A stretch of 64,000 bases of DNA from Candidatus Eiseniibacteriota bacterium. GTDB lineage: Bacteria > Orphanbacterota > Orphanbacteria > Orphanbacterales > Orphanbacteraceae. Shown one piece after another: positions 1 through 7,891 of the stretch. The stretch lies in contig JAJRWB010000043.1 of NCBI GenBank assembly GCA_024276995.1, positions 66,830 through 130,829 on the forward strand, read 5' to 3'. A program made the translations under genes and the position numbers. Positions within the stretch are counted from its first letter, which is position 1. Every line of letters starts with the position of its first letter. The notes beneath the pieces were generated by a model that searched no databases, was not told the DNA's origin, and saw only the letters and a program-made list of their open reading frames with translations.

Positions 1-144
1 GACGTACTCGAGGAGCGTTTCCGCCCACCGGGCGAGAATCGGGCCGGAGAAGAAGAGCAGCGTGGCCATCACGGCGACGGCGCACACCGCCGCGAGGATC
101 GGCAGGGGGATGGTTCTTCTGGACAACGTGGACCCGGCTCTCAC
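1..144 (-). CDS. N-terminal fragment of a membrane protein (possibly TVP38/TMEM64 type)
   Basis: This is the first 48 codons of a gene that runs off the left edge of the window. From a GTG at 144 it reads a short basic N-terminus (RAGSTLSRRTIPL) followed by one strongly hydrophobic stretch (about residues 16-36), and then ARWAETLLEYV. An ATG two bases further out is followed directly by a stop, so GTG is the likely start. It lies just downstream of the glycosyltransferase on the same strand and is probably in the same operon. TVP38/TMEM64 membrane proteins often sit beside TIGR04282-type glycosyltransferases, which makes that family a reasonable guess, but too little is visible to show it. 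Confidence 0.5.
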   Translation of the reverse strand, partial: MRAGSTLSRRTIPLPILAAVCAVAVMATLLFFSGPILARWAETLLEYV

Positions 145-173
145 ATTTTCCGCGGGCTGCTCTTGAAAAGAAT

Positions 174-911
174 CTATTCGATCCACGTACCGAAGTCCTG
201 GCGCTTTCGCGACGTCGAACGGATCAGGTCATCCGCGGCGAGCTGGAGCGAGTCGATCCGGTCCACATCGTACCATCCGGGCAACACGCCCACGGTTAGG
301 TCGCCTCTGTGGCACGCTTCCGTCAATTCATTATACACATTCGGCGTGCTCCAGGAGATGCGAAGCAGTCCGGGGAGGGGCTCGTTCGCGCCGATTCCCC
401 AGACGCCCCCGTCCTTCGCCGGGCCTAGGACGACGTCGAAGAGACCGAGCATCTTATTCATGTCGATGAGGAATTCGAAGGGGAGCGAGGGGGCGTCCGA
501 GCCGATGAAGGCGATCTGTTCATAACCGAGGGCCGCCAGGTCGCTTTGCGTCGCCGTAAGTCGTCCGCCGAGATTCTCCCCTTCCTGCGGGAGGATATGG
601 GTGGCCAAGGGGAAAGCTTCCGCCGCCCATTGCCGATCGGAACGGTTCGCCGGACAGATCACGATATCATAGCTCTTTCTCACCGCCCCGAGCTCTTCCT
701 GGAGGAGAGCGATGCACCCTTCGTAGAACCGGAGGGCGTTCTCCTCGCCGATATCCTCGGCGAGCCGGGTTTTCACCTTTCCTGCAACGGGACAGCGGCA
801 GTAGATGGCGAGCGCCGGCTTCCCCGGTGTTTCGGGGGTACGCTCACCGCGTGTTTCGCCGTGCCGTCCGTCCGTCTTCCGTGCCGTGTCGCCGGCCTTA
901 TGCCGTTTCAG
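174..911 (-). CDS. TIGR04282-family glycosyltransferase (arsenosugar-type)
   Basis: This is a GT-A-like nucleotidyl/glycosyl transferase of about 210 core residues in the family named TIGR04282 'arsenosugar biosynthesis glycosyltransferase'. Visible motifs are CRCPVAGKVKTRLAEDIG near the N-terminus, GENLGGR, FIGSDAPSLP, and VLGPAKDGGVWGIG, which contains the conserved DGG. The usual Tyr after DGG is Val here. The start is unclear. There is no ATG or GTG between the end of the upstream gene and the first motif. A CTG at 911 overlaps the upstream TGA by three bases and has GGAGG about 12 nt before it, so translational coupling from a non-AUG codon is possible. A longer ATG version (to 1046) would lie inside the neighbour's Cys-rich tail. 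The family name comes from gene neighbourhoods, and the substrate is not known. Confidence 0.82.
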   Translation of the reverse strand: MKRHKAGDTARKTDGRHGETRGERTPETPGKPALAIYCRCPVAGKVKTRLAEDIGEENALRFYEGCIALLQEELGAVRKSYDIVICPANRSDRQWAAEAFPLATHILPQEGENLGGRLTATQSDLAALGYEQIAFIGSDAPSLPFEFLIDMNKMLGLFDVVLGPAKDGGVWGIGANEPLPGLLRISWSTPNVYNELTEACHRGDLTVGVLPGWYDVDRIDSLQLAADDLIRSTSRKRQDFGTWIE

Positions 912-3406
912 GGGCAACAGGCGCCTCCGTCGCCCCCGGCGTCGCCGCAGCAGGCGAAGTCGGGATCCACATCGTCCGATCGTCGCGTGATCAGAAACAT
1001 GCCGCGATACGGCGCGCGTTCGAGTTTCGCCGCCGTGTCGGTGCACACTTCCACCGGTACGTTCCGAGGGAACCAGTGCCCCTCCTCGTCGGACACGCCC
1101 TTGAAAGGGCCCTTGTATACGGCAAAGCGGCCGTCGTATACGCAGCCCGCCTTCTTCTCGTACTTGTAGCCTCTCACGGTGACCGAGAAGAAGCGGTGTC
1201 CTTCCACTTCACGCCAGAACGATCGTGAGAGTACCTGGATGCCGTAGAAGCCCGCCCTTTCGAAATACGAGAGGAGTTCCTCCTCGGTGAGTGCCCCGCT
1301 GATGCACTCCCCCCACAGCCGCGGATCCTGCCTCTGATGGACGGGCAGCTCCTCCTCGGAAACGATGTCGGAGATCACCATTCGCCCGTGGTCGTTCAGG
1401 ATCCTCCACATCTCCCAGAGCACCTTGCGCTTGTCGGGCGAGAGGTTGATCACGCAGTTCGACGTGACGAGATCGATCGATCGGTCGGGTGCGGGGATCT
1501 CTTCGAGGAAGCCCTTCCGAAACTCCACCACGTCGAAGCCGAGGTTCTTCGCCACGGCGACGCGCGCTTCCTCGGCGACTTCGAGCATGCTGTCGGTCAT
1601 GTCGACGCCGATCGCCCTGCCGGTGGGGCCGACCCTTTTCGCCGCGCGGAAGACGTCGATTCCCGCGCCGCTCCCGAGGTCGAGCATCGTCTCGCCCGGC
1701 GCGAGGGCGGCGACATCGATCGGAGAGCCGCAGCCATAGAAGCGCTCCACCACCTCCCTCGGGATATGGGCGAGGTCGTCTTCCGACGGCTGCACCGGGC
1801 AGCAGAGATCTTCCTGGGGCTTCTCGGCGGCGTCGCCGTAAAACCGGCGGACCATCCGGCGCGGGGCGTCGAGATCCCACGAGCGGACGCACTCCGAAGC
1901 GTTGGTGACCACCCCTTCGAGCGACTCCTCTACGGCGCAATGGGCGCCGCCGTCGCCCATACCGGTGACGATCACCGGCGCGTTGTATCCCGACTTGCCG
2001 TTCGAAACGACGAGGTCGCGGTCCGCGGCGATGTCGGCCATGGCGTCGTAGATCATCGCCTTGTGGAGATCGCAGTACGGGTCGTCCGCCACCGGCGAAC
2101 CGCCGTAGAAGTAGGCGTGTTCCACGTCGCCGCCGCCGCAGATGAACTTGAGGGGACATTCGCGACACTGATCCTTCTGCATCACCGTGTGGGCGCGAAA
2201 CCGCCGGGGAACCTCCCCGGACCGGAGGATCTCGCCCAGATCCGTCTCGTGAACGCTGCCGCACAGAAGTTCGGGAACATTCGCCATCGCCGCCGAGGGG
2301 TAGACCTTGCCGTCCGAGTAGACGCACAGGCTTCGCACCCCGGCGCTTGCGAGGTCCCGCCTCGTGCCGGCGGGATAGCGGAGCCGGCTCTTGTGGGATT
2401 CGAAGTTGTCGATCGTCACGCCGTGGCGCGCGCCGGTTTCCACCGCCTCGCGCACCACGTCGATCAGCTCGGCGTTCTCCGGGCCTTCGAAGTTGCCGTC
2501 CATCGCCCGACCCCGCCTGTGAAGCCAGAGGAGGTGGTGATTGCGAATACCGATTTCGCCGGCGAGGCGCGTGATGTTCGACACGTCGCCCGCGTTCTGT
2601 CGGGTGATCGCCGTGGTCAGCGTCGGGTTGAGTCCGCCGGCGACGGCGCGGCGCAGCGCGCCGGTGATCTTCCGGAACGAGCCGCTTCCGCGGATCGGAT
2701 CGTTCAACTCGGGCGTCGAGCCGTCGAGGCTGACTTGGAGAATCAACCTGTCCCGGTCATAGACGCCCAGCCGTTCGATCCGGCGGTCGTTGAGGAGCAA
2801 ACCGTTCGTCAGTATGGTGAGATCGGCCTGCGGATCGGACATCATCTCGTCGGCGAGGTCGAAGAGGTCCCTCCGGAGGAACGGTTCGCCGCCGGTGAAG
2901 TGGAAACGCTTCGCCCCGAGTCCGCGCGCTTCGACGATGAGGTCGATGATCTTGTCACCGGGAAGGCCGGTGTCGCCGAGCGGTCCGGACGAGACGAGAC
3001 AGTGGCTACACTCCAGGTTGCAGCTGTTGTTCGTGTGAATCCACAGTTCCTTCAGCTCCGTCGTTTCGAGAAACGGCTCCCGCCCGTGGTAGTCGCCGTT
3101 CCCCGTGCTGCCGATCGCTCCCGGCTCCTCGCCGTCGCCGAGAAGCACTTTCTGGCGAATCGCGTCACGGGCGACCGTCTCGACGTGCTGCCACGCCTTG
3201 GCATGCTCGAAACCGGTGCACGCCGCGTAGCGGCCGACGACTTCGCCGAAGGCGAGCTTTCCGTCGAACAGCTCGAGCACGGCGCGCGCCTTCCCATCGA
3301 CGGCGAGCCAGTTCGGTCCATCCCGGTGGACCATCAGGTTCCATCCCCTCCGCTCGAGGTCGTCGAGGGGGATCAGGCGGAGGCGTGTTTCGTTGGTCAG
3401 GATCAT
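908..3406 (-). CDS. Radical SAM/SPASM enzyme fused to an ArsM-like methyltransferase
   Basis: This 832-residue fusion has four parts. Residues 1-90 resemble a PqqD-type recognition domain. Residues 118-330 are a radical SAM core with the 4Fe-4S motif C129-x3-C133-x2-C136 and a FTGGEPFLR motif. A SPASM-like auxiliary cluster region follows (C361 to C445, including CRECPLKFICGGGD). Residues 534-745 are a class I methyltransferase with LDLGSGAGIDVF and VDMTDSML. The methyltransferase part keeps the cysteines typical of arsenite methyltransferases: CC at 535-536, YGCGSP (C559), SNCVINLS (C651) and GECISGAL (C701). The tail has a GH-F-R/VCTDT region and ends in a Cys-rich ACCGDAGGDGGACCP. In known arsenosugar pathways ArsM methylates As(III), and the radical SAM enzyme ArsS then adds a 5'-deoxyadenosyl group. 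Here both activities may sit in one chain, but the substrate is inference. Confidence 0.85.
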   Translation of the reverse strand: MILTNETRLRLIPLDDLERRGWNLMVHRDGPNWLAVDGKARAVLELFDGKLAFGEVVGRYAACTGFEHAKAWQHVETVARDAIRQKVLLGDGEEPGAIGSTGNGDYHGREPFLETTELKELWIHTNNSCNLECSHCLVSSGPLGDTGLPGDKIIDLIVEARGLGAKRFHFTGGEPFLRRDLFDLADEMMSDPQADLTILTNGLLLNDRRIERLGVYDRDRLILQVSLDGSTPELNDPIRGSGSFRKITGALRRAVAGGLNPTLTTAITRQNAGDVSNITRLAGEIGIRNHHLLWLHRRGRAMDGNFEGPENAELIDVVREAVETGARHGVTIDNFESHKSRLRYPAGTRRDLASAGVRSLCVYSDGKVYPSAAMANVPELLCGSVHETDLGEILRSGEVPRRFRAHTVMQKDQCRECPLKFICGGGDVEHAYFYGGSPVADDPYCDLHKAMIYDAMADIAADRDLVVSNGKSGYNAPVIVTGMGDGGAHCAVEESLEGVVTNASECVRSWDLDAPRRMVRRFYGDAAEKPQEDLCCPVQPSEDDLAHIPREVVERFYGCGSPIDVAALAPGETMLDLGSGAGIDVFRAAKRVGPTGRAIGVDMTDSMLEVAEEARVAVAKNLGFDVVEFRKGFLEEIPAPDRSIDLVTSNCVINLSPDKRKVLWEMWRILNDHGRMVISDIVSEEELPVHQRQDPRLWGECISGALTEEELLSYFERAGFYGIQVLSRSFWREVEGHRFFSVTVRGYKYEKKAGCVYDGRFAVYKGPFKGVSDEEGHWFPRNVPVEVCTDTAAKLERAPYRGMFLITRRSDDVDPDFACCGDAGGDGGACCP

Positions 3407-3677
3407 GTGCGCAAAGCTCCAGTGGATTCGGTCGTTCGTGTCGTCCGGGGCGCTCTACCGGTACCGCCCGCTTTTTCAGTATAGTATAGGGTCGTACGGG
3501 CGAACCAGCACGAAGGCGCCTTTCCGGTATGTCGGTTGAATGGTTCGAATCTTACGGTTCTCCCCGTGGAGACCGGTATTGAACCGATCGACCCGCCGTG
3601 AGAAGCTCGCCGAAAGCTCACCGGTCGCCCCGGCCGGTTTGGAGAAACGTATTCCTGATTCGAGAGGAGAACGGGCG
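3407..3677. promoter_or_regulatory. Divergent intergenic region with a -10-like repeat
   Basis: This 271-bp gap separates the minus-strand arsenic-type operon from the plus-strand peptidase. On the minus strand two overlapping TATACT hexamers (3478-3483 and 3483-3488) lie about 75 bp upstream of the fusion gene start and could be its -10 element. I cannot find a good -35 at the right spacing. No promoter for the peptidase can be read with confidence. An open frame upstream of 3678 exists but looks like chance coding. Confidence 0.35.
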
Positions 3678-5579
3678 ATGACGCGGATCCGCGGCGGTTG
3701 CAGGATGGTCTTTCTTCTATGGATCGCCGTTTGCGCGATTCTTCCCGGTGCCGCGAGGGCGGAAGGGGAGAAGGTGGCGGCGGTAAGCCGCGCGGCGATC
3801 GACGACCGGTACAAGTGGAATGTGGCGGCTCTATTCGCGAGCGACGAGGAGTGGGAGGCGCGGTTCGGTCGTCTCGAGGAGGCGATCGGCGCGCTCGAAA
3901 AGTACAGGGGCACCCTCTCACGTTCTCCCTCGGCGCTTCTCGAATGGTTCGCCGCGCGGGACAGCGTGGCGCGCCGGTATGACATGCTCAGCGTGTACGC
4001 GTCTCTTCGCGCCGACGAGGACACCCGTGTTGCGCTCTACCAGGACATGGACGCCAGGGCATCGCGCCTCGGAACGCTTCTGAAGGAGAAAACCTCCTGG
4101 GCCGATCCCGAGATCGCCGCGATCGACGCCGATACGCTTCGCGCTTTCATCGCCCGCAAAAAGGGTCTCGAGACGTATCGGTTCCACATCGAGGACGGCA
4201 TCCGCCGGAGGGCGCACGTGCTCTCACCTCGGGAGGAGGAGCTTCTCGCCATGTCGGGTACCGCTCTTGCCGCTCCGGCGAAGATCGCCGGTATGCTGCG
4301 AAACGCCGACATGGAATTCCCCGACGTCATCGACGAAGAGGGTCGCGAAGTGACACTCACCCCCGGGCGGTTCGAGTCGTTCCGCGCCTCTGCCGACGCG
4401 CGACTGAGACGGGACGCCTACATCGGCATGCTCGGCGCGTACGAGGGGAAGGCGAACACGCTGGCGGCCGCCCTTTCGGGGACGGTGGAAGCGCATATTT
4501 TCCATGCCCGCGCGAGGGGATTCGATTCATCCCTCGAGGCGTCGCTCTTTCGGAACAACATCCCGCCGGAGGTGTACAGCAGCCTGATCGACGCGGTGTC
4601 GAAGAATATCGAACCGGTGCATCGCTACGTCGCCCTCAGGAAAAAGGCGCTCGGCCTAAACGAAATCCATTATTGCGATCTCTACCCTTCTCTCGCGGAA
4701 AACCCGCCGGGCGCCGTCTCGTGGGACGAGGCGGTCGAAAAGGTGCTCGAATGCGTCCGTCCCCTCGGCGCGGAGTACGCCGGAGCGCTGCGCGAAGGGC
4801 TCCGTTCCGGCTGGGTCGATGTCTACGAGAACGAGGGAAAACGGAGCGGCGCCTACTCGAACGGGGCGCACGGTTCGATGCCGTACATTCTGCTGAATTT
4901 CGGCGACAACATCGACGGCGTCTTCACACTCGCCCACGAGACGGGCCACTCGATGCACTCTCTTCTCACCGGCCGCCGCCAGGCGTATGTGAACTCCGAC
5001 TACTCCACCTTCGTTGCCGAGGTCGCGTCCACGGCGAACGAGGCGCTTCTCCAGCACCGGCTCGAGGAGGACGCCGCCGGCGGGGAAACGGACGCGCGGA
5101 TCTACATTCTCGACAGGTTCCTCAAGGATATGATGGGCACCGTGATCCGCCAGACGATGTTTGCCGACTTCGAATTGACGATGCACGAAATGGCGGAGCG
5201 GGGCGAATCGCTTACCCCCGACGCACTCTGCACGGTGTACGCCGCACTCGTGAGAAAATACTACGGTCCTGAAATGGTGATCGATCCCGAAACCGCCTAC
5301 ACGTGGGCGAGGATCCCCCACTTCTTCTACAATTTCTACGTGTTCCAATACGCGACGAGCTACGCGGCGTCATACGCCATCGCCGAGAAGATCCTCGCCG
5401 GCGAGCCGGGCGCCGTGGAGAAATATCTCGGTCTGCTCGCCGAGGGGGGGGGTGATTACCCGATCGAAGAGCTGAAACGCGCCGGCGTCGACATGACCAC
5501 TCCCGCGCCGGTGGAGGCGGTGATGCGGGCGTTCGCCGGCGCGGTGAACCGTCTCGAGAAGTTGATCGACGCTTCGTGA
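3678..5579 (+). CDS. pepF: M3-family oligoendopeptidase F with signal peptide
   Basis: This is a zinc metallopeptidase of 633 residues. The active site HETGH (HExxH, residues 420-424) lies in FTLAHETGHSMHS, and the downstream glutamate region EVASTANEALL supplies the third zinc ligand, as in the M3 family. The start at 3678 is chosen because it gives a basic stretch (MTRIRGGCR) followed by a hydrophobic core and an AARAEG cleavage site. A start at 3540 would bury this signal. Oligoendopeptidase F is usually cytoplasmic, so an exported copy acting on peptides in the periplasm or outside is unusual. The gene stands alone on the plus strand, 99 bp before a DUF2779 gene. Family assignment is firm; peptide specificity cannot be seen. 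Confidence 0.93.
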   Translation: MTRIRGGCRMVFLLWIAVCAILPGAARAEGEKVAAVSRAAIDDRYKWNVAALFASDEEWEARFGRLEEAIGALEKYRGTLSRSPSALLEWFAARDSVARRYDMLSVYASLRADEDTRVALYQDMDARASRLGTLLKEKTSWADPEIAAIDADTLRAFIARKKGLETYRFHIEDGIRRRAHVLSPREEELLAMSGTALAAPAKIAGMLRNADMEFPDVIDEEGREVTLTPGRFESFRASADARLRRDAYIGMLGAYEGKANTLAAALSGTVEAHIFHARARGFDSSLEASLFRNNIPPEVYSSLIDAVSKNIEPVHRYVALRKKALGLNEIHYCDLYPSLAENPPGAVSWDEAVEKVLECVRPLGAEYAGALREGLRSGWVDVYENEGKRSGAYSNGAHGSMPYILLNFGDNIDGVFTLAHETGHSMHSLLTGRRQAYVNSDYSTFVAEVASTANEALLQHRLEEDAAGGETDARIYILDRFLKDMMGTVIRQTMFADFELTMHEMAERGESLTPDALCTVYAALVRKYYGPEMVIDPETAYTWARIPHFFYNFYVFQYATSYAASYAIAEKILAGEPGAVEKYLGLLAEGGGDYPIEELKRAGVDMTTPAPVEAVMRAFAGAVNRLEKLIDAS

Positions 5580-5581
5580 TT

Positions 5582-5599
5582 CCGCGCGATCGCGCGCGG
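5582..5599 (+). terminator. Short GC hairpin after the peptidase gene
   Basis: A perfect 7-bp inverted repeat, CCGCGCG and CGCGCGG with loop ATCG, starts 3 nt after the pepF stop codon. No T-tract follows, so this may be a weak terminator or only a stable mRNA 3' end. Confidence 0.35.
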
Positions 5600-5678
5600 C
5601 TCGGCGGTTCGTTCGACGTGATATACCGGAAGCCGGGTCCGGCGAACGTCGCCCGGTTCCCCATTACACGGGAGATCG

Positions 5679-7145
5679 ATGGGCCGGAAAAGACGATATC
5701 TCGACGAAGGGACGGTGCTCGTCGCCGGGAAGTGCATGAAGCTGGCGTGGTACCGCGTTCACCGGCCGGGGCGTGGTGGGGGAAACGCCGCGGCGAGGCT
5801 GGGGCGGCGCCACAAGAGGGATGTGACCGTACTCGTGCGCGCCCTTTTCCCCGGCGGGCGGCGGATCGTGGAGAGAAATATCGTCCGCGCGCGCCGATCG
5901 ACGAGGAAGGCGCTTTGCGCCGGAAAGACGGTTCTCTTCCGCCCGGCGTTCCTCCACGACGGCGTGGCGATCCGTCCGGACATATTGGAGAGGCGAAGCG
6001 ATGGAGCGTGGAATGTTTGGGCGGTGAAAGCGTCGTCGGGTGCGGAGCGGCACTTCCAGGGACTGGCGGTGGAGGTTCATATTTTAAGGAATCTGGGCTT
6101 CCGCGTCGTACCGGGGGTGATCCATCTCGACAGGAACGCTACCGTCCGTTCGGCATCGATCTTGAAAAGGACGGTATGCGCCCGGCAGGTCGAACGCCTC
6201 CTTCCCGAGATCGGTTCGAGAATCCGCGAGCTGAAACGCCGCGTGCGGATCGACTATCCCCGTCCCTTCCCGTTGAAGCGCATCTGCGGAAGGTGTGAAA
6301 GGCTTCACCGCTGCCGGCCCGACCTTCCCGAGCGGAATGTATTCCTCCTATTCCAGGGGGACGGTGGTTGGCGCGTGGTGGACGAACTGATCGAGCGGGA
6401 GATCCTCGATCTCGATGAACTTCCCGACGAGATGGAGCTGACCCATGTGCAGAAGAGACAGATGGCGGCGTTCCGCAGCGGAAGGGGGGCGGTATCGGGA
6501 GATCCGGCGCGATCTCTCGCGGAGCGGACCGAATACCCTCTCTTCTTCCTCGACTTCGAAACGGTTTCCCCGGCCGTTCCGCGTTATCGAGCGCAGCACC
6601 CGTTCGATATCATTCCCTTTCAATGGTCGTGCCATCTCGTGCGTGGGGAAGGGGGACCGGCCGAGCATTTCGGGTATCTCCATGACGACCGGGACGGCGG
6701 GGATCCCCGCCGGGGGGTGATCGAGTCGCTTCTCTCCCTTCTCGGCGGGGAAGGAACGATCCTGGTGTATTCCGGCTACGAACGTCGGGTGATCGAGAGG
6801 ATGGCGGAGGTTCACCGCGATCTCGCCCGTCCGTTGCGCGCCCTCGTGTCGAGAATCTTCGATCTTCACGAGTTCGTCGAGCATTGCTACTATGTGCCGC
6901 GGTTCGGCGGTTCGTTTTCGATGAAGAGCGTATACGCCGCCCTTCACGAGGGACGCAGTTACCGCGACCTAGGCGTGTCCGACGGCACCGCCGCCGTGGA
7001 GGCGTTTCTTCGCCTCGTCGAGGAGAAGCCGCCGCCGGAAGAGCGGAAACGGATCCGGGAGAACTTGATCGAGTACTGCAAGAGAGACACGGCGACCATT
7101 GAATCCCTTTACAGGAGACTTATGAAAGTGCGTGCCGAGTGTTGA
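5679..7145 (+). CDS. DUF2779 protein: Cas4-like Fe-S domain plus RNase H-like domain
   Basis: This 488-residue protein has the DUF2779 layout. The N-terminal half resembles a Cas4/PD-(D/E)XK nuclease, with four cysteines placed to hold an Fe-S cluster (C19, C203, C206 and C212; the last three in CGRCERLHRC). The C-terminal half starts with LFFLDFETV (D292, E294), an exonuclease-like acidic motif, and continues through DLHEFVEHCYY to EYCKRDTATIESLYRRL. In the nuclease half the expected D...ExK triad reads D101...A115-V-K117, so the central Glu is replaced by Ala and this site may be inactive. The start has GGGAGATCG just before the ATG. The last codons overlap the next gene. The biological role of this family is not established. 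Confidence 0.85.
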   Translation: MGRKRRYLDEGTVLVAGKCMKLAWYRVHRPGRGGGNAAARLGRRHKRDVTVLVRALFPGGRRIVERNIVRARRSTRKALCAGKTVLFRPAFLHDGVAIRPDILERRSDGAWNVWAVKASSGAERHFQGLAVEVHILRNLGFRVVPGVIHLDRNATVRSASILKRTVCARQVERLLPEIGSRIRELKRRVRIDYPRPFPLKRICGRCERLHRCRPDLPERNVFLLFQGDGGWRVVDELIEREILDLDELPDEMELTHVQKRQMAAFRSGRGAVSGDPARSLAERTEYPLFFLDFETVSPAVPRYRAQHPFDIIPFQWSCHLVRGEGGPAEHFGYLHDDRDGGDPRRGVIESLLSLLGGEGTILVYSGYERRVIERMAEVHRDLARPLRALVSRIFDLHEFVEHCYYVPRFGGSFSMKSVYAALHEGRSYRDLGVSDGTAAVEAFLRLVEEKPPPEERKRIRENLIEYCKRDTATIESLYRRLMKVRAEC

Positions 7146-7774
7146 ACGGGAAAATCATCGATATTTCGAGAACCCTTTCGGCCGGTGCGCCGGTGTGGCC
7201 GGGCGACGCTCCCTTCCGGCTCGAGAGGAAGATGAGCCTGGAGGGGGGCGATCCGGTGAATCTCACCACGCTCCACATGAGCCCCCACACGGGAAGTCAC
7301 GCCGACGCACCGGGCCACGTGGATCGTGCCGGCGCTTCGATCGGCGCGCTGCCCCTTGAACCGTTCATCGGCCCCGCGCGGGTGCTGACCGTCGCGCCGG
7401 GCGAGGATCGGCTCATCGCCACGGCCGCCTTCGCTTCGTGCGACCCGGCCGATCCACCCAGGATTCTTCTTCGCACCGGCGCCGACGGGACACAGCCCTC
7501 CTTCAAGGAGAACTTCCCGGCCCTCTCGCCGGAGGCGGCGGTTCAACTCGTGGCGGATGGCGCGCGCCTCGTGGGGATCGACACCCCCGGTGTGGACCGA
7601 TTCGACAGCGTCGACCTGCCGGTACACCGCCACTTCGCCCGAAGCGGCGTCTGCTGGCTGGAGAATCTCGATCTCAGCGGGGTGGTCGACGGGATCTACA
7701 CCCTCGTCGCCCTTCCGCTCAAGATCGAAGGGGGGGACGGGAGTCCCGTGCGAGCGATTCTGATCGATATCTAA
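7139..7774 (+). CDS. Cyclase / kynurenine formamidase-like metal hydrolase
   Basis: This 211-residue protein belongs to the cyclase family (KynB-like arylformamidases and related metal-dependent hydrolases). The signature HTGSHADAPGH (consensus HxGTHxDxPxH), which binds the metal, is near residues 49-59. A second block is GIDTPGVDRFDS...VHRHF, and a LENLDLSGV motif follows. The start is a GTG that overlaps the stop of the upstream DUF2779 gene by seven bases, so the two are probably co-translated. There is no other kynurenine-pathway gene nearby, so the substrate may be something else. Confidence 0.88.
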   Translation: MLNGKIIDISRTLSAGAPVWPGDAPFRLERKMSLEGGDPVNLTTLHMSPHTGSHADAPGHVDRAGASIGALPLEPFIGPARVLTVAPGEDRLIATAAFASCDPADPPRILLRTGADGTQPSFKENFPALSPEAAVQLVADGARLVGIDTPGVDRFDSVDLPVHRHFARSGVCWLENLDLSGVVDGIYTLVALPLKIEGGDGSPVRAILIDI

Positions 7775-7846
7775 CAAAATACTATTCAATGTATTATAAG
7801 GCTCGACATGCCGCGGGCGACGAAAAGGGGTTGTCGATGTGATATA

Positions 7847-7862
7847 AATATGATATCATATT
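7847..7862. promoter_or_regulatory. 16-bp perfect palindrome upstream of the SPFH operon
   Basis: The sequence AATATGATATCATATT is a perfect 16-bp palindrome in an AT-rich patch inside otherwise GC-rich DNA. It lies 30 bp upstream of the SPFH gene start and just before its Shine-Dalgarno AAAGGAGG. A TATAAAT -10-like element overlaps its left edge. It may be an operator, possibly for the ribbon-helix-helix protein encoded downstream in the same operon. Confidence 0.5.
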
Positions 7863-7891
7863 GATGTCACCAGCCATAAAGGAGGAAATCG

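Noticed and set aside
174-1046. Extended start of the glycosyltransferase at ATG 1046
   Set aside because: The extra 45 residues are an arginine-rich shadow of the upstream gene's Cys-rich tail and do not resemble the family.
1337-3484. Long plus-strand open frame (715 codons) opposite the radical SAM-ArsM gene
   Set aside because: It is a codon-bias mirror of the real gene on the minus strand. It has no recognisable domain and is rich in His, Arg and Val, as is typical of such shadows.
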